From Jeongeupia naejangsanensis (GTDB lineage Bacteria > Pseudomonadota > Gammaproteobacteria > Burkholderiales > Chitinibacteraceae): 64,000 nucleotides of DNA. This document shows positions 1-7,395 of the stretch, in pieces (the first letter of the stretch is position 1; every line of letters starts with the position of its first letter). The translations under genes and the position numbers were made by a program. The notes beneath the pieces were generated by a model that saw only the letters and a list, made by a program, of their open reading frames with translations, ran no database searches and was not told where the DNA came from. The stretch is taken from the NCBI RefSeq assembly GCF_016865585.1, contig NZ_JAESND010000008.1, positions 62,001 to 126,000 of the forward strand, written 5' to 3'.

Positions 1-1233
1 GTGTTTGCCGCGTTGTGCGCCACGATGGCTGCGCACGCCGACGACCGTTTTGACGTGCTGCACTGGTGGACATCGGTCAGCGAACGGCGCGCCGTCGACG
101 AACTGGCCGCGCGGGCCGACGACGAGGGGATCGCCTGGCGCAATGCGGCGATTCCCGGCGGCGCCGGCATCGGGGCGATGAAGGTGCTCAAGGCACGCGT
201 GCTCGGTGGCCGGGCGCCCGATTCGGCCCAGCTGATTGGCCCGGCGATCACAGAATGGGCCGAGCTGGGCCTGCTGCTCGAGCTCGACGATGTCGCCGCT
301 GCGGGCAACTGGAACACCAAGCTGTTTCCGACGATCTGGACGCTGGTGCGTCAGCGTGGTCATGTCGTGGCCGCGCCGCTGGGCATCCACCGGATCAACG
401 TGCTGTTCTACAACCGCAAGGTGTTTGCCGATGCCGGGCTGACGCCGCCGAAGACCTGGGCCGAATTCGACCGCGTCGCCGATGCACTCGCCCGGCGTGG
501 CGTGACGCCGCTGGCGCAGTCCGGGCAGCCGTGGCAGGTCGCGACGCTGTTCGAGACACTGGCGCTGTCCGAGGGCGGGCCTGGCTTCTACCGTTCGCTG
601 TACGCGCGCCGCAACAGCAATCTGTGGTTCGATGCCCGGGTGACCCGGGCGCTGAACCGGCTGCGCGAACTGCGCCGCTATGCGTCGCAGGGCGAGCCGT
701 CCTGGGACGTGCTGGCCAGATCGCTGGGGCGTGGTGATACCGCGATGTTCATCATGGGCGACTGGGTCAAGGGCGAGCTGCAGGCGCTGGGCAAGGGCGT
801 CGATGCCGATTTCGGCTGCATCGCCGTGCCGGGCACCGAAAACATGCACCTCTACAGCGTCGACAGCTTCGTGATGTTTGCCGGCAACTACAGCACGCAG
901 CCGGAGCAGGAAAAGCTCGCCAAGCTGATGGTGAGTCCGTCCATCCAGGCGTCGTACAACCACATCAAGGGTTCGGTCCCGGTACGTCGCGATGCGGATA
1001 CCGCCAGCATGGATGCCTGCGCGCGCTCGTCGTGGCGGACCTTCGCCCGCGGCGCCGACGTGCTGGCGCCGAGCATGGTGCACCGGATGGCGACCGACGA
1101 AACGCTCAAGGATGCGATCATTGCCCAGCTGCACCGCTTTTACAGCGACGATCACGTGCCGGTGGGCGAGATCCAGCGCCGCATCGCCGGGCTGGTACGC
1201 ACGCTCGCGGAGCAAGGAGGAGACGATAAATGA
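1..1233 (+). CDS. ABC-type sugar-binding periplasmic protein (5' end probably cut by window edge)
   Basis: The protein looks like a family-1 extracellular solute-binding protein. After the N-terminal stretch ending AAHA, the mature part opens with DRFDVLHWW, typical of sugar-binding lipoproteins and glucose/oligosaccharide binding proteins, and runs about 390 residues. A GTG sits at base 1, but only some 12 residues of signal peptide are present, so the true start is probably upstream of the window. The gene ends in a 4-nt ATGA overlap with a response regulator, and no permease or ATPase gene follows. A binding protein co-translated with a two-component system suggests that it presents a sugar to the sensor kinase, comparable to binding-protein/kinase pairs such as the Vibrio chitin oligosaccharide system (inference). 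The ligand is not evident; the neighbouring genes point to chitin or mannan oligosaccharides. Confidence 0.8.
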   Translation: MFAALCATMAAHADDRFDVLHWWTSVSERRAVDELAARADDEGIAWRNAAIPGGAGIGAMKVLKARVLGGRAPDSAQLIGPAITEWAELGLLLELDDVAAAGNWNTKLFPTIWTLVRQRGHVVAAPLGIHRINVLFYNRKVFADAGLTPPKTWAEFDRVADALARRGVTPLAQSGQPWQVATLFETLALSEGGPGFYRSLYARRNSNLWFDARVTRALNRLRELRRYASQGEPSWDVLARSLGRGDTAMFIMGDWVKGELQALGKGVDADFGCIAVPGTENMHLYSVDSFVMFAGNYSTQPEQEKLAKLMVSPSIQASYNHIKGSVPVRRDADTASMDACARSSWRTFARGADVLAPSMVHRMATDETLKDAIIAQLHRFYSDDHVPVGEIQRRIAGLVRTLAEQGGDDK

Positions 1234-1931
1234 CCCGCAAGATACTGCTTGTCGACGACGACCAGAAAATCCGCACGCTGCTCAAGACCTATCTCGAGAA
1301 GAACCAGTACGAGGTGCTGCTGGCGCATGACGGTGCCAGTTTTCTGGCCGAGTTCGAGCGCAGCCGCAGCGAACTGAGCTTGGTGATCCTCGACGTCATG
1401 CTGCCCGATACCGACGGTTTCGCGCTATGCGCGCGGGTGCGAAAAAGCTCGTCGGTACCGATCATCATGCTGACGGCCAGCGCCGACGACACCGACAAGA
1501 TCGTCGGCCTCGAGCTCGGTGCCGATGATTACATCGGCAAGCCGTACAACCCGCGCGAGCTGCTGGCGCGGATCAAGGCGATTCATCGCCGGATGGGCGA
1601 AGCGACGCCCGCCGCGTCGCGCGCCCTGCGCTTTGCCGGCTTCACGCTCGACACGCTCGAGCGCACGCTGACCGGGCCGGACGGCGAGACGGTGAAACTG
1701 ACCGGGCTCGACTTCCAGCTGCTCAAGCTGCTGGTCGAACGGCCCGGCGAAATCCTCGACCGCAGCTGGCTGGCCGAGTCGACCCGCGGCCGCGACCTCG
1801 GCCCGCTCGACCGTTCGCTCGACGTGCAGATCAGCCGGCTGCGCCAGCGCCTTGGCGATCGCGATGCGCAACTGATCAAGACGGTGCGCGGCAGCGGCTA
1901 CGTGTTTTCGGCGTCGGTCTCGGCAGACTGA
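1230..1931 (+). CDS. OmpR-family response regulator
   Basis: This is a 233-aa two-component regulator. The receiver domain occupies residues 1-120, with acidic residues D10-D11, phosphoacceptor D55 in the stretch LVILDVMLPD, and the conserved Thr (IIMLTAS) and Lys (GKPYNP) of the fold. A winged-helix OmpR/PhoB DNA-binding domain follows at about 130-230, ending with the characteristic KTVRGSGYVF. A strong ribosome binding site (AAGGAGGA) lies just before the ATG, inside the end of the upstream binding-protein gene. Its stop overlaps the kinase start by one base, so all three genes form one translationally coupled operon. The targets are unknown; nearby chitin genes are plausible. Confidence 0.93.
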   Translation: MTRKILLVDDDQKIRTLLKTYLEKNQYEVLLAHDGASFLAEFERSRSELSLVILDVMLPDTDGFALCARVRKSSSVPIIMLTASADDTDKIVGLELGADDYIGKPYNPRELLARIKAIHRRMGEATPAASRALRFAGFTLDTLERTLTGPDGETVKLTGLDFQLLKLLVERPGEILDRSWLAESTRGRDLGPLDRSLDVQISRLRQRLGDRDAQLIKTVRGSGYVFSASVSAD

Positions 1932-3424
1932 TGGCCGGCCGATTCATCCGGCTGATCGACCGGCTGCCGCCGCGCTCGCTGACGGCGAGACTGTCGCTGG
2001 TGATGGTGCTTGGCGTGCTCGGCGCCCAGGCGCTGGGCAACTGGATCTGGGCGAACCAGCTCAAGACCCACGCCCGCGACGAGGCGCGCAGCGCCGCGCA
2101 GTACATCGCCTTCGGCGCGGCCAGCGCGATCCGTTTCTTCCAGAGCCTGCCGACCAATTACCGGCCCATCCTGATCGAGCAGCTGCACGAAATGGGCGGC
2201 ACGCGCTTTTTCGTTGCCTTCAACAAGGATGCCGTGGCGATCACGCCGATCACGCCGTCACCGCTCGCCGACGCGGTCGCCGGCACGGTCCGCGAGGTGC
2301 TGGGGCGGGAGGTGCCGCGTATTGCCGACGTCCGCGTCGGCTTCGCCTGGCCCGACGGGCTCGCGGTGTCCGACGATGGCGTGACGCTCGACGATCTGCC
2401 CGACAACTGGGTCCAGCACTCGCTGATCATCAAGCCGCGCCCGGCACCGATCCTGGTGATCCAGGCCGAAATCGAGCCGGGCGGCTGGCTGTATCTGGCG
2501 ACGCTGATGCCCGACCCGTATTTCCTCGACAAGGCCGACCCGCTGTCGCGCGACCGGCTGGTGCTGCAGCTGGCGACACTGGCGGCGGTGCTGTTGCTGT
2601 CGCTGTGGGTCGTGCGCTGGCTGACGCGCCCGCTGAAACAGCTCGCCGATGCCGCCGAAGTCTTCGGTCAGGGGGGCGAGCCGCAACTGCCCGAGACCGG
2701 CAGCCTCGAGTACCGCAAGACTGCCAAGGCCTTCATCGCAATGCGCGAGCGCATCCAGCGCTACCTGATCGATCGCGAGCGGCTGTTCGCTGCGATCTCG
2801 CACGACCTGAAGACGCCGATCACCCGGCTCAAGTTGCGCACCGAAATGCTGGACGACGACGCGACCCGCGCCGAGTTCCACGAAGACCTCGACGAGCTGG
2901 ACATGATGGTCAAGGGCGCGCTGCAGAGCGTGAAGGATTCGGACATCCACGAAAACCGCACCGCGATCCGGCTCGACAGCCTGCTCGAAAAGATCGTCGC
3001 CGACGCGCAGTTGTCCGGCCGCAGCGTCGCGCTGGCGGCGACCGAAACGACGGTTGTCGCCAAGCCGCTGGCGCTCAAGCGCGCCATCGTCAACCTCGTC
3101 GACAACGCGCTGTTCTACGGTGAACGTGCCGAGATCATGCTGTCCCGCCACGACGATCTGCTCGAACTGGCGATCCGCGATCACGGCCCCGGCGTGCCCG
3201 AGGAAATGCTGTCGCGCCTGTTCCAGCCTTATGTGCGGCTCGAACACGGCCGGCAGAGCAATCAGGCCGGCTCCGGCCTTGGCCTCGGCATTGCCCGCGA
3301 CATCATCCAGGCGCACGGCGGCGAACTCAGGCTGGCCAACCACCCCGAAGGCGGCCTGGTCGCGACCATCGTGCTGCCGGCCGGTCTGGTGAAACCGGGT
3401 GAAATGAGCAACCCCTCCGGATAA
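1931..3424 (+). CDS. Sensor histidine kinase (EnvZ-like architecture)
   Basis: This is a 497-aa inner-membrane kinase. A first membrane helix (about residues 19-41) is followed by a periplasmic sensor region of about 165 residues, a second helix (about 211-231), HAMP, a dimerisation/phosphoacceptor domain with H291 in AISHDLKTPITRL, and an HATPase domain with N-box NLVDNALFYG, G1 box DHGPGVPEE and G2 box GSGLGLGIA. It is the last gene of the binding-protein/regulator/kinase operon. The periplasmic part is the natural docking site for the co-encoded binding protein (inference). The kinase should phosphorylate the regulator at 1230-1931. Confidence 0.93.
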   Translation: MAGRFIRLIDRLPPRSLTARLSLVMVLGVLGAQALGNWIWANQLKTHARDEARSAAQYIAFGAASAIRFFQSLPTNYRPILIEQLHEMGGTRFFVAFNKDAVAITPITPSPLADAVAGTVREVLGREVPRIADVRVGFAWPDGLAVSDDGVTLDDLPDNWVQHSLIIKPRPAPILVIQAEIEPGGWLYLATLMPDPYFLDKADPLSRDRLVLQLATLAAVLLLSLWVVRWLTRPLKQLADAAEVFGQGGEPQLPETGSLEYRKTAKAFIAMRERIQRYLIDRERLFAAISHDLKTPITRLKLRTEMLDDDATRAEFHEDLDELDMMVKGALQSVKDSDIHENRTAIRLDSLLEKIVADAQLSGRSVALAATETTVVAKPLALKRAIVNLVDNALFYGERAEIMLSRHDDLLELAIRDHGPGVPEEMLSRLFQPYVRLEHGRQSNQAGSGLGLGIARDIIQAHGGELRLANHPEGGLVATIVLPAGLVKPGEMSNPSG

Positions 3425-3469
3425 GAGCTTGGCAAAGACACGCCCGGTCGGCGAGCGAGCCAAAGCAGG

Positions 3470-3543
3470 TCGGCCTCACCCGAAGCGCAGAAACCGGAAT
3501 GGACGTGGAGTCCATGAGGATTTCGAGCATCGGATGAGGCCGA
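3470..3543. repeat. Nested inverted repeat between convergent genes
   Basis: A 9-bp perfect inverted repeat (TCGGCCTCA at 3470-3478, TGAGGCCGA at 3535-3543) encloses a second small palindrome, ATGGAC-GTGGA-GTCCAT. The element sits in the 146-bp gap between the converging kinase and deacetylase genes. It could fold in either direction and may act as a bidirectional transcription end, but no T-run follows. Its compact nested form resembles dispersed intergenic palindromes (REP-like); only a genome-wide search could show that it is repeated. Confidence 0.4.
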
Positions 3544-3570
3544 GATGCGAAGGCGCAGCCGCCGAATCGA

Positions 3571-4842
3571 TCAGCGCAGCTGCAGGCTGACGTCGCCGCC
3601 AAGCGGATTCACGTTCAGCCGGTAGTGGCTGGCATCGAGCTTCGCGGTGGTGACGCTGTTGCCGCCCTGCGTTGCGGTGGCGGTGGTCACGGCGCGGTCG
3701 GTGGCGATGTCGAGCGTCAGCGTCGTCGCGTAGCGCTGGCACTCGCTGCTGGCGTCGAAACGGATGGCCGCTTGGCCGTTGCCGTCGGTGATGACGGTCG
3801 GCGCGCAGTTCTGCCGTGCGAAGCGGTAGCGGATCACGTCCGACGGCGGTGCCATCCACAGCTCGCCCGAGTCGACCTTGGATTTCACGTAATCGAGGTG
3901 GCCCTGATAGCGCGCCAGCGGGATGGTTTCCCACGAGGCATCGTTGACACCGTGCGCGGTGCGCAGCGACCAGCCGCCCTGGGCGATGGCGGCGTCGACA
4001 TGCAGGTTGAGGATCTCGCTGCCTTGCGGGTACAGCGACCAGATGCCCGACTGGGTGAAGGTGTCGGCCTTGATCATGAACGGATCGGTAAAGCTGGCGG
4101 CGTTGACGCCGGCGGCCATGCCGTACTGGATGTTGCCGTTCTCGTCGACGCGGTTGGCCGCGCGACCGCCGAGATAGCCCGGTTGGCTGCGCAGATAGGC
4201 CATTGGTGCATCCGGACTGATGTCGGACGGCCAGGCGAAGAAGGTCGGCCGGTAGCCGTTCAGGTTGGCGGCGATGTCGTCCTGCGAGCCGGTGATCTGC
4301 GCCGCGCTGTTCCACGCCGCCGTGTTGGCGTCCATGTGGTTGCGGCTGTGGCTGAAGATTTCGTGGCCGTGGGCGAGGAACTGCTTGGCCGCCTGCCAGT
4401 GGTACGGCGCGCAGTTGCCGCTGATGATGCCGAACGCCGCGCGCAGCCCGCGCTTGGTGAGCTCCGGATCGGCGTAGCTGATCTGGCCGTCGGTGGTGTA
4501 GCCGCACAGGTCGTCGTGGACGAGGCTGTATGCGCCCTTGGCGCCGCCGGACCAGACCGTGTACGCGGCCGAGCTGACGCCGACCGGGTTGCAGGCATCG
4601 CCGGCACCGGTGGCGCACGGGCCGATCGGCTTCCACAGAGAGACGGCATCGGCCGGGTTCCAGCCGGCGCCGGTCCAGGCCGTGTGGGCGATCGTCGTCT
4701 CGTAACGCTGGCCCTGATACTGCACGACATTGCCGACCGCGTAGTTCGCGCCGTCGGCCCAGACGGGCAGGGCGGCTGCGCCGGCCTGGCCGGCGATCAA
4801 TCCGGCGGCGACCAGCGCCAGCCACAGGCTCTTCTTGTTCAT
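3571..4842 (-). CDS. Secreted polysaccharide (chitin) deacetylase with N-terminal CBM5/12
   Basis: This 423-aa secreted protein has a signal peptide (residues 1-23, MNKKSLW... ending GQAGAAA), a chitin-binding CBM5/12 module at about 27-74 (WADGANYAVGNVVQYQGQRY then ...LWKPIG), a CE4/NodB-type deacetylase domain at about 100-340, and a C-terminal beta-rich domain at about 345-423. Metal-site candidates are D110-D111 (motif HDD instead of the usual FDD) and H165/H169 in HSRNH. The start at 4842 is preferred to in-frame ATGs at 4854 and 4896 because GGAG lies 7 nt before it and a clean signal peptide follows. The likely role is removing acetyl groups from chitin or chitin oligosaccharides outside the cell; the substrate is inferred from the CBM. 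It lies directly downstream of the GH18-LytTR regulator gene on the same strand. Confidence 0.82.
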   Translation of the reverse strand: MNKKSLWLALVAAGLIAGQAGAAALPVWADGANYAVGNVVQYQGQRYETTIAHTAWTGAGWNPADAVSLWKPIGPCATGAGDACNPVGVSSAAYTVWSGGAKGAYSLVHDDLCGYTTDGQISYADPELTKRGLRAAFGIISGNCAPYHWQAAKQFLAHGHEIFSHSRNHMDANTAAWNSAAQITGSQDDIAANLNGYRPTFFAWPSDISPDAPMAYLRSQPGYLGGRAANRVDENGNIQYGMAAGVNAASFTDPFMIKADTFTQSGIWSLYPQGSEILNLHVDAAIAQGGWSLRTAHGVNDASWETIPLARYQGHLDYVKSKVDSGELWMAPPSDVIRYRFARQNCAPTVITDGNGQAAIRFDASSECQRYATTLTLDIATDRAVTTATATQGGNSVTTAKLDASHYRLNVNPLGGDVSLQLR

Positions 4843-4912
4843 CGTCTTCTCCATCCTTATGTGTTTTGCTCCGGCTGCGTGGCCGGGCCGGGCCACTATG
4901 GCAGCGGCATGC

Positions 4913-4931
4913 GCCGGCCGGCCCGGCCGGC
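4913..4931. repeat. GC-only palindrome in the leader of the deacetylase gene
   Basis: A perfect 9-1-9 palindrome made only of G and C lies about 70-90 nt upstream of the deacetylase start, within the 173-bp gap after the GH18-LytTR gene. In RNA it would form a very stable hairpin. A second, AT-rich inverted repeat (GAAAA-N5-TTTTC) is at 4963-4977. No convincing -35/-10 pair was found, so whether the deacetylase has its own promoter is open. The hairpins could shield mRNA ends, cause partial termination or be regulator sites. Confidence 0.35.
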
Positions 4932-5015
4932 ATTGCCGGATTCACGAATGGCGGGAGACTCTGAAAATTGTGTTTTCGAATCAGCGGGTTGGCGGCACTT
5001 CCGTTTTTCTCTATT

Positions 5016-7166
5016 TCACGAAGTGCATGACGCTTCCGCGACAAACCAGTGCGGAAAGCGGGTCTTCAGGCGCGCGAGTTGCCCGCGTGCAACCGGAATG
5101 CCGTGACCGGCGACGATCAGCTCGACACCGCCACCGGTGCGGCGGCAACCGCTGACCGCCTGTGGCCGGACAAGGTAGGAACGGTGCACCTGGACCAGCT
5201 CGTCGAAGTAGAGCCGGATCGCCCGCAACCGTAGCGTGATGTAGACCGGCGCCGTCAGTCCGCCGGCATGGATGCCGCTGTAGCCGCGTTCGGCACGGAT
5301 GTAGTGCAGCCGCTCGCGCCGGCTGGCGACTTCGTGCAGCTCGGCCAGCAGTTGTGGCTGGCGCGCCAGTTCGTGCAGCTGGCGGCGGATCAGCACGACC
5401 TGGCTGGCCAGGCTGCGGAAATAGGCTTCGTCATCCGGGGAGAGCGGGTCGCGGAAGCGCAGCACCAGACTGTAGTCGGCGAGCGTGTCGTGGCTGAAGC
5501 GCGCGCCGCAGCGGTCGGCATCGACGCTCAGCACCTCGCTGCCGGCGGTTTCGTCGTCGCGGATTTCGGCGGTGTCGATGCGCGGGTCGTCGCCGAGGAA
5601 GCGCACCATCGCATCGAGCATGCATTCGAGGCTGCGTTCGCCGGCGATCGCGCCGCTGAACCGTTCGAGATCGCGCAATGGCGCGGTGCTGTGCGTGCCC
5701 GCCTGCGTCAACGGCAGCAGCTGCGTGCGCAGTGCCTCGCTGCGGTCGGCCAGCGTGTCGAGCACGGTGACGTCGATCGGTTGCGTGGCCAGGCGCCGTT
5801 TGCCGGCCTCGACCGCGGCGATCGTCTCGCCGAGCTGTGCCGGCAGCGCATTGAGCACGCGGACGAGCTGGCCGTGCTGCGCGGCCTCGTTGCGGCGGCG
5901 CGTGTGCAGGCGCCAGGCCAGCAGCAGCGCGCCGAGCAGGCCGCCGAACGCGATGCCGGCCAGCCATGGCAGCGCGGCGCGGGCGGCCAGCCGGGCCTGT
6001 TGCCAGCGTGCCGCCCAAGGATGGTGGTGCGCATAAGCCTGCGCCAGCAGGCCGTCGTTGTCGTCGCTGCTCAACTCCCACAGGCTGATTCCGGCCAGAC
6101 CCTCCCGGTCGGCAAATTCAAGCTTGGCGGCCAGTGCACGGGGGCTCTCGAACGACAGCAGCAGGCCATCGCTGCGGCGGTACAGCGTTTCGGCCTGCGC
6201 GGTATCGTCCCATCGGCGTTCGAACTCGCCGGTGGCGATCATCCGGCCGATCTCGCGGTCGGTGAAGGTGCCGCTCGGCCCGGTCTGCTCGTTGTCCCAG
6301 GTGCCCAGCGGCACGCGCTGGAAGGGCTGATCAAGGCCGGCCGGCGCCACGCCCTGCCAGGCGGTGCCTTGGGTCGGCAGGGCCAGCACCAGCTTGTTGC
6401 CCGGAACGCCCTCGGCCTTGAGCGCCGTAACTGCAGCGGCAATGTTGGGTTCGCCTTGCCGGGCGTGCAGTGGCGATTTGTGGCCGGTTCGCGGGCTCCA
6501 GCTGCCGTGAAAATCGGTCGCGATCAACGAAATGAAGTCGACGTCGGCAAGCATCGCCGGAAACTGCCAGCCGGTGCGCTGTTCGGCGAGCGGGCTGATG
6601 GTCAGAGCGATCACGCAACGCGGCCGGTGCGCACAGCCGGCACGCAGTTCGCGCGTCAGCCGCTGCAGGTTGACCGCATCGTCGGCGCGCTTGCCGGTGT
6701 CCGGGTGACCGCCGACGATCGGGAAACGCCAGTCGATCTCGATGCCGTCGAAGCCGTAGCGGTCGAACAGCGCCAGCGTCGTCGCGATGAAACGCTGTCG
6801 CTTGGCCGGGTCGGCGGCGACCGCCGACAGATGGGTCGACCAGTTCCAGCCGCCGACCGAAATCAGTACGTTCAGCGCCGGGTTGCGCCGGTGCAACAGC
6901 GGCACCAGCGCGTAGTTGCCGCGATACAGTGCATCGCCCTGATGGATCTTGACCTGGTCGGCGAAAAAATCGCCCGGCGACACGCTGCCGTCGGGGCCGA
7001 GGCGGGCGTAGGCGTAGATCAGGTCGGTCAGGTGTTCGGCCGGCGCGTCGGCCAGGCTGGCGCCGTGGCCGTAGCTGGCCCAGAACGGAAAATAGCCGAT
7101 GAGTCGCGGGCTTGCGTGGGCAAGCGGGGCCATCAGGCAGATCAGGATCGCAAGGCAAAACCGCAT
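5016..7166 (-). CDS. Membrane-bound GH18 pseudochitinase / LytTR DNA-binding regulator
   Basis: This 716-aa protein combines parts not usually found together. Residues 1-18 are a signal or anchor sequence (MRFCLAILICLMAPLAHA). Residues 19-380 are a GH18 domain with SVGG at 103-106 and the C-terminal GISLWEL strand. Residues 397-419 are a transmembrane helix followed by RLHTRRR (positive inside). Residues about 425-600 are helical, possibly GAF-like, with no clear family. Residues about 610-709 are a LytTR DNA-binding domain (VQVHRSYLVRP and IPVARGQLARLK). The GH18 catalytic motif DxxDxDxE reads D140-G-I-E143-I-D145-W-R147, so the acid/base Glu is Arg (codon 6726-6728), and the usual MTYD reads IATD with T217 for Tyr. 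Hydrolysis is therefore unlikely. The expected role is a one-component sensor with ligand binding in the periplasm and DNA binding in the cytoplasm (inference). The start at 7166 has GGAG at 7 nt; ATGs at 7178 and 7283 lack a site. Confidence 0.85.
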   Translation of the reverse strand: MRFCLAILICLMAPLAHASPRLIGYFPFWASYGHGASLADAPAEHLTDLIYAYARLGPDGSVSPGDFFADQVKIHQGDALYRGNYALVPLLHRRNPALNVLISVGGWNWSTHLSAVAADPAKRQRFIATTLALFDRYGFDGIEIDWRFPIVGGHPDTGKRADDAVNLQRLTRELRAGCAHRPRCVIALTISPLAEQRTGWQFPAMLADVDFISLIATDFHGSWSPRTGHKSPLHARQGEPNIAAAVTALKAEGVPGNKLVLALPTQGTAWQGVAPAGLDQPFQRVPLGTWDNEQTGPSGTFTDREIGRMIATGEFERRWDDTAQAETLYRRSDGLLLSFESPRALAAKLEFADREGLAGISLWELSSDDNDGLLAQAYAHHHPWAARWQQARLAARAALPWLAGIAFGGLLGALLLAWRLHTRRRNEAAQHGQLVRVLNALPAQLGETIAAVEAGKRRLATQPIDVTVLDTLADRSEALRTQLLPLTQAGTHSTAPLRDLERFSGAIAGERSLECMLDAMVRFLGDDPRIDTAEIRDDETAGSEVLSVDADRCGARFSHDTLADYSLVLRFRDPLSPDDEAYFRSLASQVVLIRRQLHELARQPQLLAELHEVASRRERLHYIRAERGYSGIHAGGLTAPVYITLRLRAIRLYFDELVQVHRSYLVRPQAVSGCRRTGGGVELIVAGHGIPVARGQLARLKTRFPHWFVAEASCTS

Positions 7167-7294
7167 GGCGGGCTCCATCGGCACCGGCCGACCGGGGGGC
7201 GATTCTTGGGTTGCGCCGCAGCAAAGACCAGTGCCGGCCGGCAGCCGACAACCGGCTTGTCCTCGACGCCGTTTCGGGGTCACAATGGCTCTCG

Positions 7295-7326
7295 TTGTTT
7301 AGTAAAAACTGAATTTAAATAAACAA
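7295..7326. promoter_or_regulatory. AT-rich inverted repeat, candidate operator/promoter of the divergent glycosidase operon
   Basis: TTGTTTA (7295-7301) and TAAACAA (7320-7326) form a perfect 7-bp inverted repeat 18 nt apart, in a sharply AT-rich island within the 229-bp gap between the divergent GH18-LytTR and glycosidase genes. A weak sigma70-like pair overlaps it: TTGTTT at 7295, then 17 nt, then AATAAA at 7318. ATTTAAAT at 7313-7320 is a second palindrome. It may bind the LacI-type regulator encoded in the operon or the neighbouring LytTR protein. The assignment is a guess from position and symmetry. Confidence 0.4.
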
Positions 7327-7395
7327 TGCTGCAGCCCGGCCGCGGGCGCCGGATTGGCGCTGCGGATCACCGAAGGCGGCGGCAGCGAGGTCGCC

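Noticed and set aside
4843-4896. Longer N-terminus for the CBM5/12 deacetylase (ATGs at 4854 and 4896)
   Set aside because: They would place residues before a normal signal peptide; GGAG fits the ATG at 4842.
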